A DNA stretch of 64,000 bases, from NCBI GenBank assembly GCA_013314755.1, contig JABUFA010000013.1, positions 1-64,000 of the forward strand. The letters run 5' to 3'. Numbering within the stretch: position 1 is the stretch's first letter; each line of letters opens with the position of its first letter. The notes under the pieces were generated by a model, which did not search any database, was not told where the DNA came from, and saw only the letters and a program-made list of their open reading frames with translations. Positions 1 through 7,901 of the stretch are shown piece by piece. The position numbers and the translations under genes are program-made. This stretch comes from Chthonomonadia bacterium (GTDB lineage: Bacteria; Armatimonadota; HRBIN16).

Positions 1-111
1 TTTGGCGGTGTGTGGTGTTCAGTGGTGGTAGGGATTTGCGATGATGGGTGGAGGTTTGTGGTTGTTGTGTGTTTTGGCTGTTGCTTTCTTTTTGGTTGCA
101 TTCGCCAACCA

Positions 112-1052
112 TCAAAGGAACGCACACGCCTCGCCGCCCTCGTTGACCTTTTCAGACCGGTCTATCGCCACATACGCGGTCAGTCGGCACAGCACCCTGT
201 ACTTCAGCGACAGCTCCAGCATCCGCTGCTCCGCCTGGTTCATCCAGCAGATAATCTCGTCCTCGTTGCCGACCTGACCGTCGGTCACCAGCACGATGGC
301 GCGCAGAGCGTCGGGGCGGGCGGACTGCAGGAGCTGGACTGCGTCCATCAGAGCGCTCAGTACCTCCGTTCCGCCCCTTGCATCAACATGCGATAGCCAC
401 TCAATGGCGCGGTATCGCTGAGTGTTGTCCGCCTGGACGAACTGCCAGGCAGAAGCACAGGCGGCGAGATGCGCGAGGCATCGGGCACGCGGTCGGTGTC
501 CGGCGCAACGCCATCGCCCACGTTGTCGTCTTCCAGCGGGAAGCCCGGGATGTAGCGCGGTGCCACCACCAGCGGGAAGCGATAGGTGACCTCGCCGCTG
601 TCCACCTGCAGGGTGTACGCCATCTTGAAGGTGATGTGCGCCTCATCGCCGGGCATCAGGTTGCCCACCCGCAAGCTGAACACGTTCGGTCGCTCCTGCT
701 CGGTGATGGCGGCGCGATAGCCCTGCCGAATCGCCTCATCGTACTGCTCGCGGGCTTTCTGGCGCTCTTCCAGCACCCCTTCCACGACCCGCTCGCCCAC
801 GCGCATGGTGAAGGAGGTGACGCCGGCGTTGGTGGGCAGAGGGAAGATGTAGGTCGCCTCCACCGCTTCCTTCAGGCAGTTCCTGAAGGTCTGCTCCAGC
901 GTGGTTTCCGCCAGCACCCCGGCAATGCGCGTGTGCACGGAGACTGCTTTCAGTGGCAGGTTGCCATTGGGGGTCTTAAGCGTCCCCAGCCCTGCCTCTT
1001 CCAACGGCTCCACAACATCATCCATCAACGCGATGTTTCTGGTGGTGTGCAT
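112..1052 (-). pseudogene. VIT/VWA-domain protein, decayed by internal deletions
   Basis: The first ~210 codons (start ATG at 1052, AGGAGG 8 bases upstream) encode a normal VIT domain ending in a SRISPPVLLPG segment. Beyond about position 440 the protein match jumps to another frame, where QFVQADNTQRYRAIEWL and ARGGTEVLSALMDAVQ are mid-VWA sequence and IVLVTDGQVGNEDEI follows. The end of the VIT region and the VWA MIDAS start (DxSxS) are missing. Directly after EDEI the reading continues with MLELSLKYRVLCRLTAYVAIDRS, which belongs far downstream in intact family members, so a second block is missing as well. The reading stops at 112. The gene overlaps the MerR gene by 35 bases and was probably translated with it. 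Intact relatives are secreted or surface proteins of several hundred residues. I see no way for this copy to make a full product. Confidence 0.75.
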
Positions 1053-1680
1053 GAACGTCTTCCTCCTTTTGAGTATCATGCACCTCTCGGTGCGGATATC
1101 CGTGTTGTTCGAGTAATCTCAGCAGAGGCGCCGACGCCCGACCTATCGCCCGTAACAGGGAAGGCGTTATCGGTTTGCCGGTATCCTCCAGCACTAACTG
1201 CACCCCTTCCGCCAGGTGCACGGTGATATGGCGTTTGACTTGGACGGGAACAGGCTCCGGTTGAGCCTCCATGACCCTTACAGGCTCCGCCACCCGCCAG
1301 AAGGCGCGTGAACGCCGGGGCGCTTCCTCCACCGAGGGGGAGTATGCCGACTTGACCTGTTCGGCAGAGACCCCGGCGATGCGCGCCAGCTCTTCATCTG
1401 GCATCGCCAGCAGGCGGTTTTGAATCTCCACCAGGGAAAGCCCCTCCGCCTGCAGACGCTTCACCGCAAGCAGCTGGAGCAGATGTCGGGTGGTGTAGTA
1501 GCCTGTGCGTCCGCGCAGAACGGGGCGGTCCAGCAACCCCAGCGTGGTGTAGAGCCGCACCGAGCGCAGACTCAGTTCGCTGTTTACCCTGCCCGATGGC
1601 ACAATCAGCCCTTCCTGCTGGAGTAGCCAGTTTGCCCTGTGCACCAGTTCCTCAATTGTCCAAAGCCCGTTGTTCGTCAT
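1018..1680 (-). CDS. MerR-family transcriptional regulator
   Basis: A 220-residue regulator. A MerR-type winged helix lies at about residues 36-90 (SVRLYTTLGLLDRPVLRGR, GYYTTRHLLQLLAVKRLQ, GLSLVEIQNRL), matching the Tyr-x-x-x-Gly-Leu-Leu and Arg-x-Gly-x-Tyr pattern of the family. The C-terminal ~100 residues resemble no effector domain I recognise and contain no cysteine cluster for metal sensing. The ATG at 1680 follows AAAGGCGG. Its promoter holds a palindrome in the spacer, so autoregulation is likely. The 3' end overlaps the VIT/VWA gene by 35 bases, implying that the surface-protein gene was its co-transcribed target. Confidence 0.85.
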   Translation of the reverse strand: MTNNGLWTIEELVHRANWLLQQEGLIVPSGRVNSELSLRSVRLYTTLGLLDRPVLRGRTGYYTTRHLLQLLAVKRLQAEGLSLVEIQNRLLAMPDEELARIAGVSAEQVKSAYSPSVEEAPRRSRAFWRVAEPVRVMEAQPEPVPVQVKRHITVHLAEGVQLVLEDTGKPITPSLLRAIGRASAPLLRLLEQHGYPHREVHDTQKEEDVHAHHQKHRVDG

Positions 1681-1723
1681 GGTCGAACCGCCTTTCTCTC
1701 TGCTTGCGGTGCTTCCATAGGGT

Positions 1724-1752
1724 ATTATATCACTGTAATATTACACTGTCAA
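1724..1752 (-). promoter_or_regulatory. MerR gene promoter with operator in the spacer
   Basis: On the minus strand TTGACA (1747-1752) and TATAAT (1724-1729) are separated by exactly 17 bases. The spacer contains the perfect palindrome TGTAATATTACA, inside a wider imperfect inverted repeat at 1731-1748 with one mismatched pair. A dyad between -35 and -10 is where MerR dimers bind. With a normal 17-base rather than 19-base spacer, the regulator more likely represses here. Confidence 0.8.
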
Positions 1753-1759
1753 GGTTTTT

Positions 1760-2165
1760 TGAGGGAATTTTCGAAAAATTTGTCCTGAAGTTCAGGTATA
1801 AAATGCAGGTATACAAGAAGAATGATAATGTTTTGCTGTCTCCTGTGGTATGTCAACCTAACCCCCAGCCATTTCTCTGCGAGGGAAGGGGAGCCAGATT
1901 CCTCCCCGCCTGCGGGGAGGTCAGGTGGGGCTGTTCCACGTCAGCGGGCAACCACAGAGGGTTGCCCCTACAAACGGCTCACCGGGAGGTTCGTCTTCCA
2001 GCGTGGGAGCATCGCCTCTCCCCGCGTCGGGGAGAGGTCGGGAGAGGGGTTTTGCCCTCTCCTTGTGGGAGAGAGTCAGGGTGAGGGCTTTTCTCCCTCG
2101 GCTGCAGGCAGGTCAAGCGGGACTATAAAAGGTTGGAAGGAGCCTCCCCTGGGCGGAAGAAGGCT
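1760..2165. repeat. Gene-free mosaic of short inverted repeats
   Basis: No credible gene. Hairpins include arms at 1901-1909/1912-1920 and 2015-2024/2028-2037, and a third CCTCTCC-type hairpin near 2060. All consist of CCTCCCC/GGGGAGG modules. Translations of such DNA (phrases like LWERVRVRAF) are familiar spurious ORFs in many genomes, which supports a dispersed intergenic repeat rather than coding sequence. Confidence 0.6.
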
Positions 2166-3257
2166 TCAGGGTGTCAAGCCCGCCACCGGGTTGTAATACA
2201 CGTTCTGGAAAAAGGCAGGTATGTCTCTGGCTGGGGTGTCTGCCGGTTGCGGCGGCATCTGCTTGCGCGGGATGTCGGCGACGAAGCCCAGAATCATCAC
2301 CTTCTGTCCATCGGGTGCGTTGCTGGGCACGAGACAGCGCACGCGAACCGTCTGAGTGCCCGGCTGGATGGCAAACGCGGCGGCAGCGGACAGCCATGCC
2401 GTCCGATACAGTACGTCGCGCGATACCTCGCCGGTGTAGCCGAAACTGATCAGCAGGTGGCTGGCGAGGGGGTCTACAACGACAGAGAGCATTGTGGGTT
2501 TCACCTCGTGCTGGCGCAGCCACTCCACAATCCTATCCGCCAGAAGGTCATCTTCACTGCGCGGTCGGTTCTCTGGTTTGGGCTTTTCTGGGGGCGCAAC
2601 AGACTGCACTGCGGGTTCAGCAACGCTGGCAGGGCCAGGCTCAGACCTGTCTTCGGGGACGGGTAGCGATGGGGTCGTGGATGCCTGCGCTGGCAGACGC
2701 GAGGTGGTAATACTGAGCGAGCCGGTGGCAGGTCCGCCCGCGATTCGGCTCTGGAACGCCCAGGTGATACCGATGGCAATCAATATCGCCAGTGCAATCA
2801 CCGACGCGCTGAAGATGCGCAGTGCCCGCGCCTGTCGATGCAGGTGCTCTACCTCCTGAGACTGGCTTTGTGCCTGCTGGCGAATCTGCAGTTCCTGTTG
2901 AACCTGTTCCAGCCGGCGGCGGTCCACCGCGCTGTCAGGCGCCAGGTCTAAAGCCAGTTTGTACCACTGCGCCGCCTCCTCCAGATTGCCCTGGTCGCGG
3001 TAGATGTCGCCCATGAGTGCGTGCGCGTGTACGTTATTGGGAAACTGGCGCAGAACCTCCGAACAGGCTCGTATCGCATCTTCCCATTTTCCCCTCATGC
3101 GCAGGAGATTCGCATGTGCCAGGCGTGGGTTCACTAAGCGTTCTTCCTCTGCAATCAACAACGGGTCGTCCGTGCCCGAAGTCACGGGCAGTCCACACTC
3201 CGGGCAGTGTGTCGCGTCTTGGCTGAGTGGTGCCAGACAGTGGTCACAAAACTTCAT
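2166..3257 (-). CDS. Zinc-ribbon, TPR and single-TM protein
   Basis: About 363 residues. The N-terminus is a zinc ribbon (FCDHCLAPLSQDATHCPECG, four Cys). Residues ~35-135 form TPR-like helices (ACSEVLRQFPNNVHAHALMGDIY, then EEAAQWYKLALDLAPDSA). Next come a Gln-rich stretch, one TM helix (FSASVIALAILIAIGITWAF, ~residues 150-170), a Pro/Ser-rich linker and a ~120-residue C-terminal domain of unknown type. ATG at 3257 is preferred to the GTG at 3266 because GAGGTG lies six bases upstream. It follows dut by 18 bases on the same strand. The layout resembles zinc-ribbon/TPR membrane proteins of unknown role. Confidence 0.75.
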   Translation of the reverse strand: MKFCDHCLAPLSQDATHCPECGLPVTSGTDDPLLIAEEERLVNPRLAHANLLRMRGKWEDAIRACSEVLRQFPNNVHAHALMGDIYRDQGNLEEAAQWYKLALDLAPDSAVDRRRLEQVQQELQIRQQAQSQSQEVEHLHRQARALRIFSASVIALAILIAIGITWAFQSRIAGGPATGSLSITTSRLPAQASTTPSLPVPEDRSEPGPASVAEPAVQSVAPPEKPKPENRPRSEDDLLADRIVEWLRQHEVKPTMLSVVVDPLASHLLISFGYTGEVSRDVLYRTAWLSAAAAFAIQPGTQTVRVRCLVPSNAPDGQKVMILGFVADIPRKQMPPQPADTPARDIPAFFQNVYYNPVAGLTP

Positions 3258-3275
3258 CTTCTTCACCTCTTCACG

Positions 3276-3734
3276 CTACCGGTCTGGGGAGATGCCTGTG
3301 CTCCCAAAGCCTCCTTCGGCACGCTCGGTCTGCGGGAGCTGCTCTACCTCCTGCCAAACCGCTCTGGCTACCGGGGCTATCACCAGCTGGGCAATACGGT
3401 CGCCACGCTGAATAGTTATCGGTTGCTGTCCCAGATTAATTAAGATGACCTGAACCACGCCGCGGTAATCGCTGTCGATGGTGCCGGGCGCGTTGACCAT
3501 GCTCAGCCCGTATCGGTCTGCCAGCCCACTGCGCGGGCGCACCTGAGCCTCATATCCGGGTGGCAGGGCGATGCGAATACCTGTGCTGATGCGTCGGCGT
3601 TCGCCCGGCTGGAGTACCACAGGTTCATCTACCGCGGCATACAGGTCTGCCCCCGCCGACCCGGGCGTCGCGTACTGGGGCAGGGGTAGGTCTTCTGCAT
3701 CAGGCTCCCGTTGTATTAGAACGTTGACATGCAC
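3276..3734 (-). CDS. dut: dUTP diphosphatase (dUTPase)
   Basis: Hydrolyses dUTP to dUMP and pyrophosphate, keeping uracil out of DNA and supplying dTMP synthesis. All five motifs of the trimeric family are visible in order: GADLYAA, RPRSGLA, NAPGTIDSDYRG, RGDRIAQLV and the C-terminal glycine-rich EGGFGSTG. I start at GTG 3734 with AGGAGGG eight bases upstream, giving 152 residues, the usual family length. An upstream in-frame start would add 21 residues with no family counterpart. Confidence 0.95.
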   Translation of the reverse strand: MHVNVLIQREPDAEDLPLPQYATPGSAGADLYAAVDEPVVLQPGERRRISTGIRIALPPGYEAQVRPRSGLADRYGLSMVNAPGTIDSDYRGVVQVILINLGQQPITIQRGDRIAQLVIAPVARAVWQEVEQLPQTERAEGGFGSTGISPDR

Positions 3735-3797
3735 GCGAAGTTCCCTCCTGATTGGACTGCATGGTGTATTTTGCCACAGAACGGGGAACTTCGCCAA

Positions 3798-4856
3798 TCA
3801 GACCCCCAGCCATTTGCGGTAGATGGCTTCGAAGATGCGTACGTCTTGAAGAGTATCCTCGCCGGAGGAGCGGAACGGCTCGCCCGTGCGCACGCAGTGG
3901 ATGAAGTGCTGGGCTTCACGCTGGAACGACCATGTCCAGCCCTCTGGCGGGAAGGGGCGAAGGTACTCGGTGCGCTCTCCGGTGCGATAGACCTCTACCT
4001 CCGCGCACGCATTGCGCAGAAGCAATGACGGCGAGGTGACCTTGACCCAGCCCTTCTGGAAGTATGCTTGCGTATCCTCATCCCATTTGTGCGCCGCGAG
4101 TGAGCCGGTTTCCAGGCTTACCCGTATGCCGCCCATCCTCAACACCGCCACGCCGGTAAAGCCATCCTCGTCGAGGTCAACGTTGATGACCTGCCAGTCG
4201 TCGCCGACGTTCAACAGCCATCTGGCGAGGTTCACGTTATGGGTGAACACCTGCAGATAGTTGGTGTAACTCTGATGATACCGTTCGGGCAGCCATTCGG
4301 GCACTTCCAGGGATGCCTCTGGATACGGCTCGTCGGTGCCGATAACCGCGCCCGAGTTGCCTGCCGTCCAGTTGCCGCCGAAACATCGCGCCCGCAGGTA
4401 GAACAGTCTGCCCAGCTCGCCACTGTGGCGGTAGGCGTCTATCATCTGCTTTGCCAGTTCAATGCCCGCGTCGTAGCGCTTCATGTAGGCGACCATCAAC
4501 CGCCCGCCGCCTTCGCGCGCCGCCGCCAGCATTCGCTCTGCCCGCTCTACCGTCAGCGCCATCGGCTTTTCCATATACACCGGCTTGCCCGCCCGAAGCG
4601 CGTCTTCTGCCACCTGCGCCTGATGCACGTAGTGCGCGGATACCGCCACTGCATCTATATCCGGGTCCAGCAGGAGTTCGTTGTGGGTGGAGTACACTCG
4701 TGGAATACCAAAGCGTTCTGCCACCTTTTGCGCAAGCTGGGGGCGTATCTCTGCCAGCGCCACCACCTCGCAGTCGGGCAGGGCGGTGAAGTTGGGCAGG
4801 TGTACCGCCTGCGCCATAAAGCCAGCGCCTACATATCCCAGACGAACTTTCTCCAT
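3798..4856 (-). CDS. Gfo/Idh/MocA-family oxidoreductase
   Basis: NAD(P)-dependent sugar or cyclitol dehydrogenase family, ~352 residues. The Rossmann start is RLGYVGAGFMAQAVHLP. The family EKP signature appears as VYMEKPMAL, and the catalytic-domain HNVNLARWLL supplies the conserved His. ATG 4856 is chosen because GGGAGGG sits six bases upstream; the ATG at 4862 abuts that site. The gene lies 15 bases downstream of a TIM-barrel isomerase. Such pairs are common in carbohydrate catabolism, but the substrate cannot be read from sequence. Confidence 0.9.
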   Translation of the reverse strand: MEKVRLGYVGAGFMAQAVHLPNFTALPDCEVVALAEIRPQLAQKVAERFGIPRVYSTHNELLLDPDIDAVAVSAHYVHQAQVAEDALRAGKPVYMEKPMALTVERAERMLAAAREGGGRLMVAYMKRYDAGIELAKQMIDAYRHSGELGRLFYLRARCFGGNWTAGNSGAVIGTDEPYPEASLEVPEWLPERYHQSYTNYLQVFTHNVNLARWLLNVGDDWQVINVDLDEDGFTGVAVLRMGGIRVSLETGSLAAHKWDEDTQAYFQKGWVKVTSPSLLLRNACAEVEVYRTGERTEYLRPFPPEGWTWSFQREAQHFIHCVRTGEPFRSSGEDTLQDVRIFEAIYRKWLGV

Positions 4857-4871
4857 TTTCATCCCTCCCTG

Positions 4872-5696
4872 TCAGACCTTTGCCAGCACAGCGTCCAGCG
4901 CGGTTTTAGCGTTTCGGATGACGTTCTCGGGCGTGTCCGCCCAGTAGTCCCTGTTGAATATCTCGATGCTCAGGAAGCCCTTATAGCCCACCTCGTTCTT
5001 CAGGATACGAAACTCTTCCACCAGCGGTATCACGCCGTGACCGGGATACACGCGATGGCTGTCGTTCAACTGTTCGCGCGGCAGGTTGATGCAGTCGTTG
5101 ACGTGCACAATCAGCAATTGCTCGCGCGGCAGGCGGCGTATCTCCTCCAGCGGGATGCCCGATTTGTAATAGTGGAAGGTATCCATCATGATGCCCACGT
5201 AGCGGCTGGTGGATGCGCCTGCGACCGCCAGCGCCTGTCGTGGACCGGGCATGAAGGGCGCGCCGCCGATGGGCTCCAGGGCGCATTTCACCTCGTACTG
5301 TCCGCTTGCCTCGCCGTAGCGCTGGGCGGATTTGCCCGCCTGTTCAATGGCTTCGGCGATGCCCATGCCGGGTGGAGGCGCATCGGCGGTGAAGCACAGC
5401 AGGGTTTTACTGCCCAGCTGCCGGGCGATGCGCGCGTACCGGTCAATACGGCGCAACTGCTCCTCGCGCTGGGCGGCGTCAAAAGCGAAAAAGGGAAACG
5501 CCATAATCGCCGCGACCTGAAGGCGGTTTTTCGCCAGCTGGCGCTTGAGGTCGCTTATCGTGTGGCGCGTGAGGTAGTCGTCAATCCTGCCCGATTCTAT
5601 CTCCACGCCTTCATAGCCGTACTTGCCCAGCAGGTCTAAGGTCACCTCTAGCGGTTTGTCCACCCCGCAGGTGATGGTGTTAAAGCATGGTCTCAT
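4872..5696 (-). CDS. Sugar phosphate isomerase/epimerase (AP endonuclease 2 fold)
   Basis: A 274-residue xylose-isomerase-like TIM barrel. The usual metal-ligand positions are present: GVEIES, ALEPIGG, GIMMDTFHYY, LIVHVNDC, the YPGHGVIP loop and LSIEIFN. ATG 5696 has GGAGG about seven bases upstream; the longer in-frame N-terminus has no family match. First gene of a two-gene unit with the oxidoreductase below it, and divergent from prepilin module A. An aldose/ketose isomerase or C3 epimerase is the likely activity; the substrate is unknown. Confidence 0.88.
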   Translation of the reverse strand: MRPCFNTITCGVDKPLEVTLDLLGKYGYEGVEIESGRIDDYLTRHTISDLKRQLAKNRLQVAAIMAFPFFAFDAAQREEQLRRIDRYARIARQLGSKTLLCFTADAPPPGMGIAEAIEQAGKSAQRYGEASGQYEVKCALEPIGGAPFMPGPRQALAVAGASTSRYVGIMMDTFHYYKSGIPLEEIRRLPREQLLIVHVNDCINLPREQLNDSHRVYPGHGVIPLVEEFRILKNEVGYKGFLSIEIFNRDYWADTPENVIRNAKTALDAVLAKV

Positions 5697-5837
5697 GGAC
5701 AGCCTCCGTGAAAGGGTTGTACTGATCGATTCTCCGTGCCGGGTGGATTCCTGCATGGCAACGGGGCATTATGCGTTGTTTCAAACGAATGAAGCACGAA
5801 TTCTCAGAAAATACCGTGGAAACGCGCAAAAAAGTGC

Positions 5838-5866
5838 TTGACAAAACAGCAAAGGCAAACTAAGAT
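5838..5866 (+). promoter_or_regulatory. Promoter of prepilin module A
   Basis: TTGACA (5838-5843), a 17-base spacer and TAAGAT (5861-5866). The leader to the prepilin ATG at 6007 is ~135 bases long. I see no convincing operator palindrome in it. Confidence 0.7.
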
Positions 5867-6006
5867 GTATATCGCAGTACATTCAGCTACAATAAGGTGG
5901 TAGTAGACAAAGCAGCCGCAGGGTTGTACTGATTGTGGATGCAAACGTCGCGGGACGGATGCATCATAAATCTACTTTTCATGCGCAAAAGGGGGTATCA
6001 AACAAA

Positions 6007-6813
6007 ATGAAACGCAACGGCTTTACCCTGATCGAGCTGCTCGTCGTCATCGCGATTATCGCGATACTGGCAGCGATTCTGTTCCCGGTGTTCTCTCAGG
6101 CGCGGGAGAAGGCGCGTGCCACCACCTGCCTGAGCAACGCCAAACAAATCGGCACTGCGCACCAGATGTACGGTCAGGACTACGATGAAACGCTCATCCC
6201 GTGGTTTGTGCCAAGCGGTTTGGAGCGCAACGAACTGCGCGATGATTTGCGCAGCTGGGTGCAGAACCTTCAGCCTTACATCAAAAACGGCGAGCCCACT
6301 CGTCCTGCCTCGAACACCTTTGTGGGAATACCGCCAAATGGCTTGATGCGGTGCCCTTCCTTCAGCGAGGAGCGGTGGAAGACGATGGCGCATATGCCCG
6401 ATTGCGATGGTCCTGGCGCGCTGGATGCGTGGGTGCCCATTCGCCTGTACCATGCGCACTACGGCATCGGCTTCGGCGTGCAGGGAGGCAGCTGTACCCA
6501 GCAGGACCCGTACTACTACTTCGCGGGCAGTGATGTGCGCTGGAAAGTGATGGCGCTGGCGGAGGTCAACCGCCCTGCCGAGAGCGTCATCGTAACCGAC
6601 GGGATGACGGGTCTGCTGTCTCTGCGAGGCGGGCACGGTTTCCCTGCATTCGGCACCACGATGGGATGTGAGTCCGCCGACTCGCATCAGGGCGGTGGCA
6701 CGCACATCTTTGTGGACGGTCATGCCAAGTGGATTGCGCGCAACTCCGAGCGCTATCTCCTGCAGGATGCCAGCGGCTGCTGGTACAAGCGGTACTACGC
6801 TATTGATAAGTAG
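6007..6813 (+). CDS. H-X9-DG prepilin (module A)
   Basis: A 268-residue type IV pilin-like/pseudopilin precursor. The leader MKRNG is followed by [20 protein letters not shown] with the conserved Glu5, so prepilin peptidase should cut after Gly5 and the helix anchors the protein in the inner membrane. After the helix comes [23 protein letters not shown], a signature of this expanded pseudopilin group. The C-terminus carries [13 protein letters not shown], the H-X9-DG motif. ATG 6007 directly precedes the leader; GGGGG lies upstream. A small membrane protein follows 28 bases later. Unlike modules B to E there is no adjacent regulator; sugar-metabolism genes lie on the other side of the divergent promoter region. 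Confidence 0.92.
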   Translation: MKRNGFTLIELLVVIAIIAILAAILFPVFSQAREKARATTCLSNAKQIGTAHQMYGQDYDETLIPWFVPSGLERNELRDDLRSWVQNLQPYIKNGEPTRPASNTFVGIPPNGLMRCPSFSEERWKTMAHMPDCDGPGALDAWVPIRLYHAHYGIGFGVQGGSCTQQDPYYYFAGSDVRWKVMALAEVNRPAESVIVTDGMTGLLSLRGGHGFPAFGTTMGCESADSHQGGGTHIFVDGHAKWIARNSERYLLQDASGCWYKRYYAIDK

Positions 6814-6841
6814 TATCTTAGCGTAGCGCGAGGACACTGGC

Positions 6842-7018
6842 ATGAAAAAGAACCTGCCGGTAGTCATTCTGGTGCTGATAGTGCTGGCAGCGGTGGCTTA
6901 CTGGATGAACACACGTCCTCGACCGCTTCCTGAGCCGTCGGCGCCCGGCTACTACACGGGACCGATGAAGGGCAAAGGGGCTAACGCCACCGTTGCACCC
7001 GAGCAGTTTCCTCGCTGA
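6842..7018 (+). CDS. Small single-helix companion of prepilin A
   Basis: A 58-residue ORF: MKKN followed by a strongly hydrophobic helix (LPVVILVLIVLAAVAYWM) and a short Pro/Gly-rich tail ending PEQFPR. GAGG lies ~8 bases before ATG 6842. It matches no family I know. Its position right behind the prepilin and its layout (Lys, one helix, Pro-rich tail) parallel the companions at 30197, 32262, 50153 and 58897, which is the main support for it being real. Confidence 0.7.
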   Translation: MKKNLPVVILVLIVLAAVAYWMNTRPRPLPEPSAPGYYTGPMKGKGANATVAPEQFPR

Positions 7019-7024
7019 GCCGAG

Positions 7025-7063
7025 GAGGGGGCGCTCCTGTTTCGGCGGGGGCGCCCTGCCCTC
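7025..7063. terminator. Hairpin between convergent genes
   Basis: GAGGGGGCGC (7025-7034) can pair imperfectly with GCGCCCTGCCCTC (7051-7063), followed by TTATT. It lies between the convergent ends of the module A companion and the gene at 7064-7231. Confidence 0.45.
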
Positions 7064-7231
7064 TTATTGCGCGACGGCGGACTGGTGGCGTGGAAGCGAC
7101 TCGTAAGATACCTTTGCGCTGTGCCAGAAGGCGAACACAGCGATTAGTAACATTACTGCCAACACCAGCACTATCATCCAGACGGGCATATCCAATGCAT
7201 GGCGGTCATCGGGCTTGCCATTGCGAGACAT
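7064..7231 (-). CDS. Small single-TM protein of unknown function
   Basis: 55 residues from ATG 7231, which has GGAGG eight bases upstream. A charged N-terminus (MSRNGKPDDRHALDM) precedes one helix (VWMIVLVLAVMLLIAVFAFW) and a short polar tail. It has its own consensus-like promoter. The arrangement recalls the prepilin companions, but it points the opposite way and no prepilin precedes it. Confidence 0.6.
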   Translation of the reverse strand: MSRNGKPDDRHALDMPVWMIVLVLAVMLLIAVFAFWHSAKVSYESLPRHQSAVAQ

Positions 7232-7281
7232 CTTTTGCGCCTCCAGGATAGGAGGAACGAAACTCCTCACCATACGGTCAC

Positions 7282-7310
7282 AGTATAATAGATGCGGATG
7301 AATGTGGCAA
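7282..7310 (-). promoter_or_regulatory. Promoter of the small TM gene
   Basis: Minus strand TTGCCA (7305-7310), 17 bases, TATACT (7282-7287). The gene starts at 7231. Confidence 0.6.
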
Positions 7311-7346
7311 GCTTTCTCTGCAAGCCGTTCGCAGGAGGGAGAAGAC

Positions 7347-7901
7347 ATGCCACAGCCCATTTCAGAACGGCACCCATTGCGCCAGCTTTTCGGAACGCTT
7401 GTGGAGCAGGCGTTCACGCGCGTCCTGCAGGAGTATCAGCCCGACGTTTTGCGCTACATGGTGAACCTGCTGACCGAGTTCACCCATATAGACAACGTGT
7501 ATCGCATCCGCGACGCGCGAGGCAGACCGCTGATGGAAGTGGCGGAGATGCTGGCAGAGGGCGATGTGCTGTTGAACGCTACCTCCTTTGCCCGGGAGCG
7601 AGAGGTGCACCGCCACATCGGCGACTTCACGCTGTTCTGGTCCGGTGTGTATCCTGAAGCCATGCCGCGCCTGCGCCACGCGCTGAGCAAAGATGCCCTG
7701 ATCGACTACGTCCAGCAGGGCAAAAAGTCCTATTACATTGTCTCCACCTTTGAAGAAGGCGAATGGCGGCACGAAGCGCCGCTGTTCCGACGGCTGTCCG
7801 AGCGTTTCGAGCTGTATATGTTCGGGCTGAACCTGGTTCGCCAGGGGTGGGAACGGCTGGCACGTGAGCATTTCGAAAGGTGGCGGAGCGGTCTACAGTA
7901 G
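7347..7901 (+). CDS. Conserved-looking cytosolic protein of unknown function
   Basis: 184 residues from ATG 7347 with AGGAGGGA upstream. No signal peptide or TM segment. It is rich in charged and aromatic residues; segments such as RPLMEVAEMLAEGDVL, HIGDFTLFWSGVYPEAM and KSYYIVSTFEEGE look globular. I do not recognise a family. It is monocistronic, and its end overlaps the end of the convergent glycosyltransferase gene by nine bases. Confidence 0.65.
   Translation: MPQPISERHPLRQLFGTLVEQAFTRVLQEYQPDVLRYMVNLLTEFTHIDNVYRIRDARGRPLMEVAEMLAEGDVLLNATSFAREREVHRHIGDFTLFWSGVYPEAMPRLRHALSKDALIDYVQQGKKSYYIVSTFEEGEWRHEAPLFRRLSERFELYMFGLNLVRQGWERLAREHFERWRSGLQ

Noticed and set aside
378-1226. Long open frame on the plus strand opposite the VIT/VWA and MerR genes
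   Set aside because: It mirrors the codon bias of the minus-strand genes and shows no domain; the minus strand carries clear families.
1822-2196. Short proteins such as LWERVRVRAF-type reading frames
   Set aside because: These are translations of intergenic inverted repeats and have no ribosome binding site.
4239-5639. 466-codon plus-strand open frame
   Set aside because: Antisense shadow of the oxidoreductase and isomerase genes, with His/Val-rich nonsense composition.
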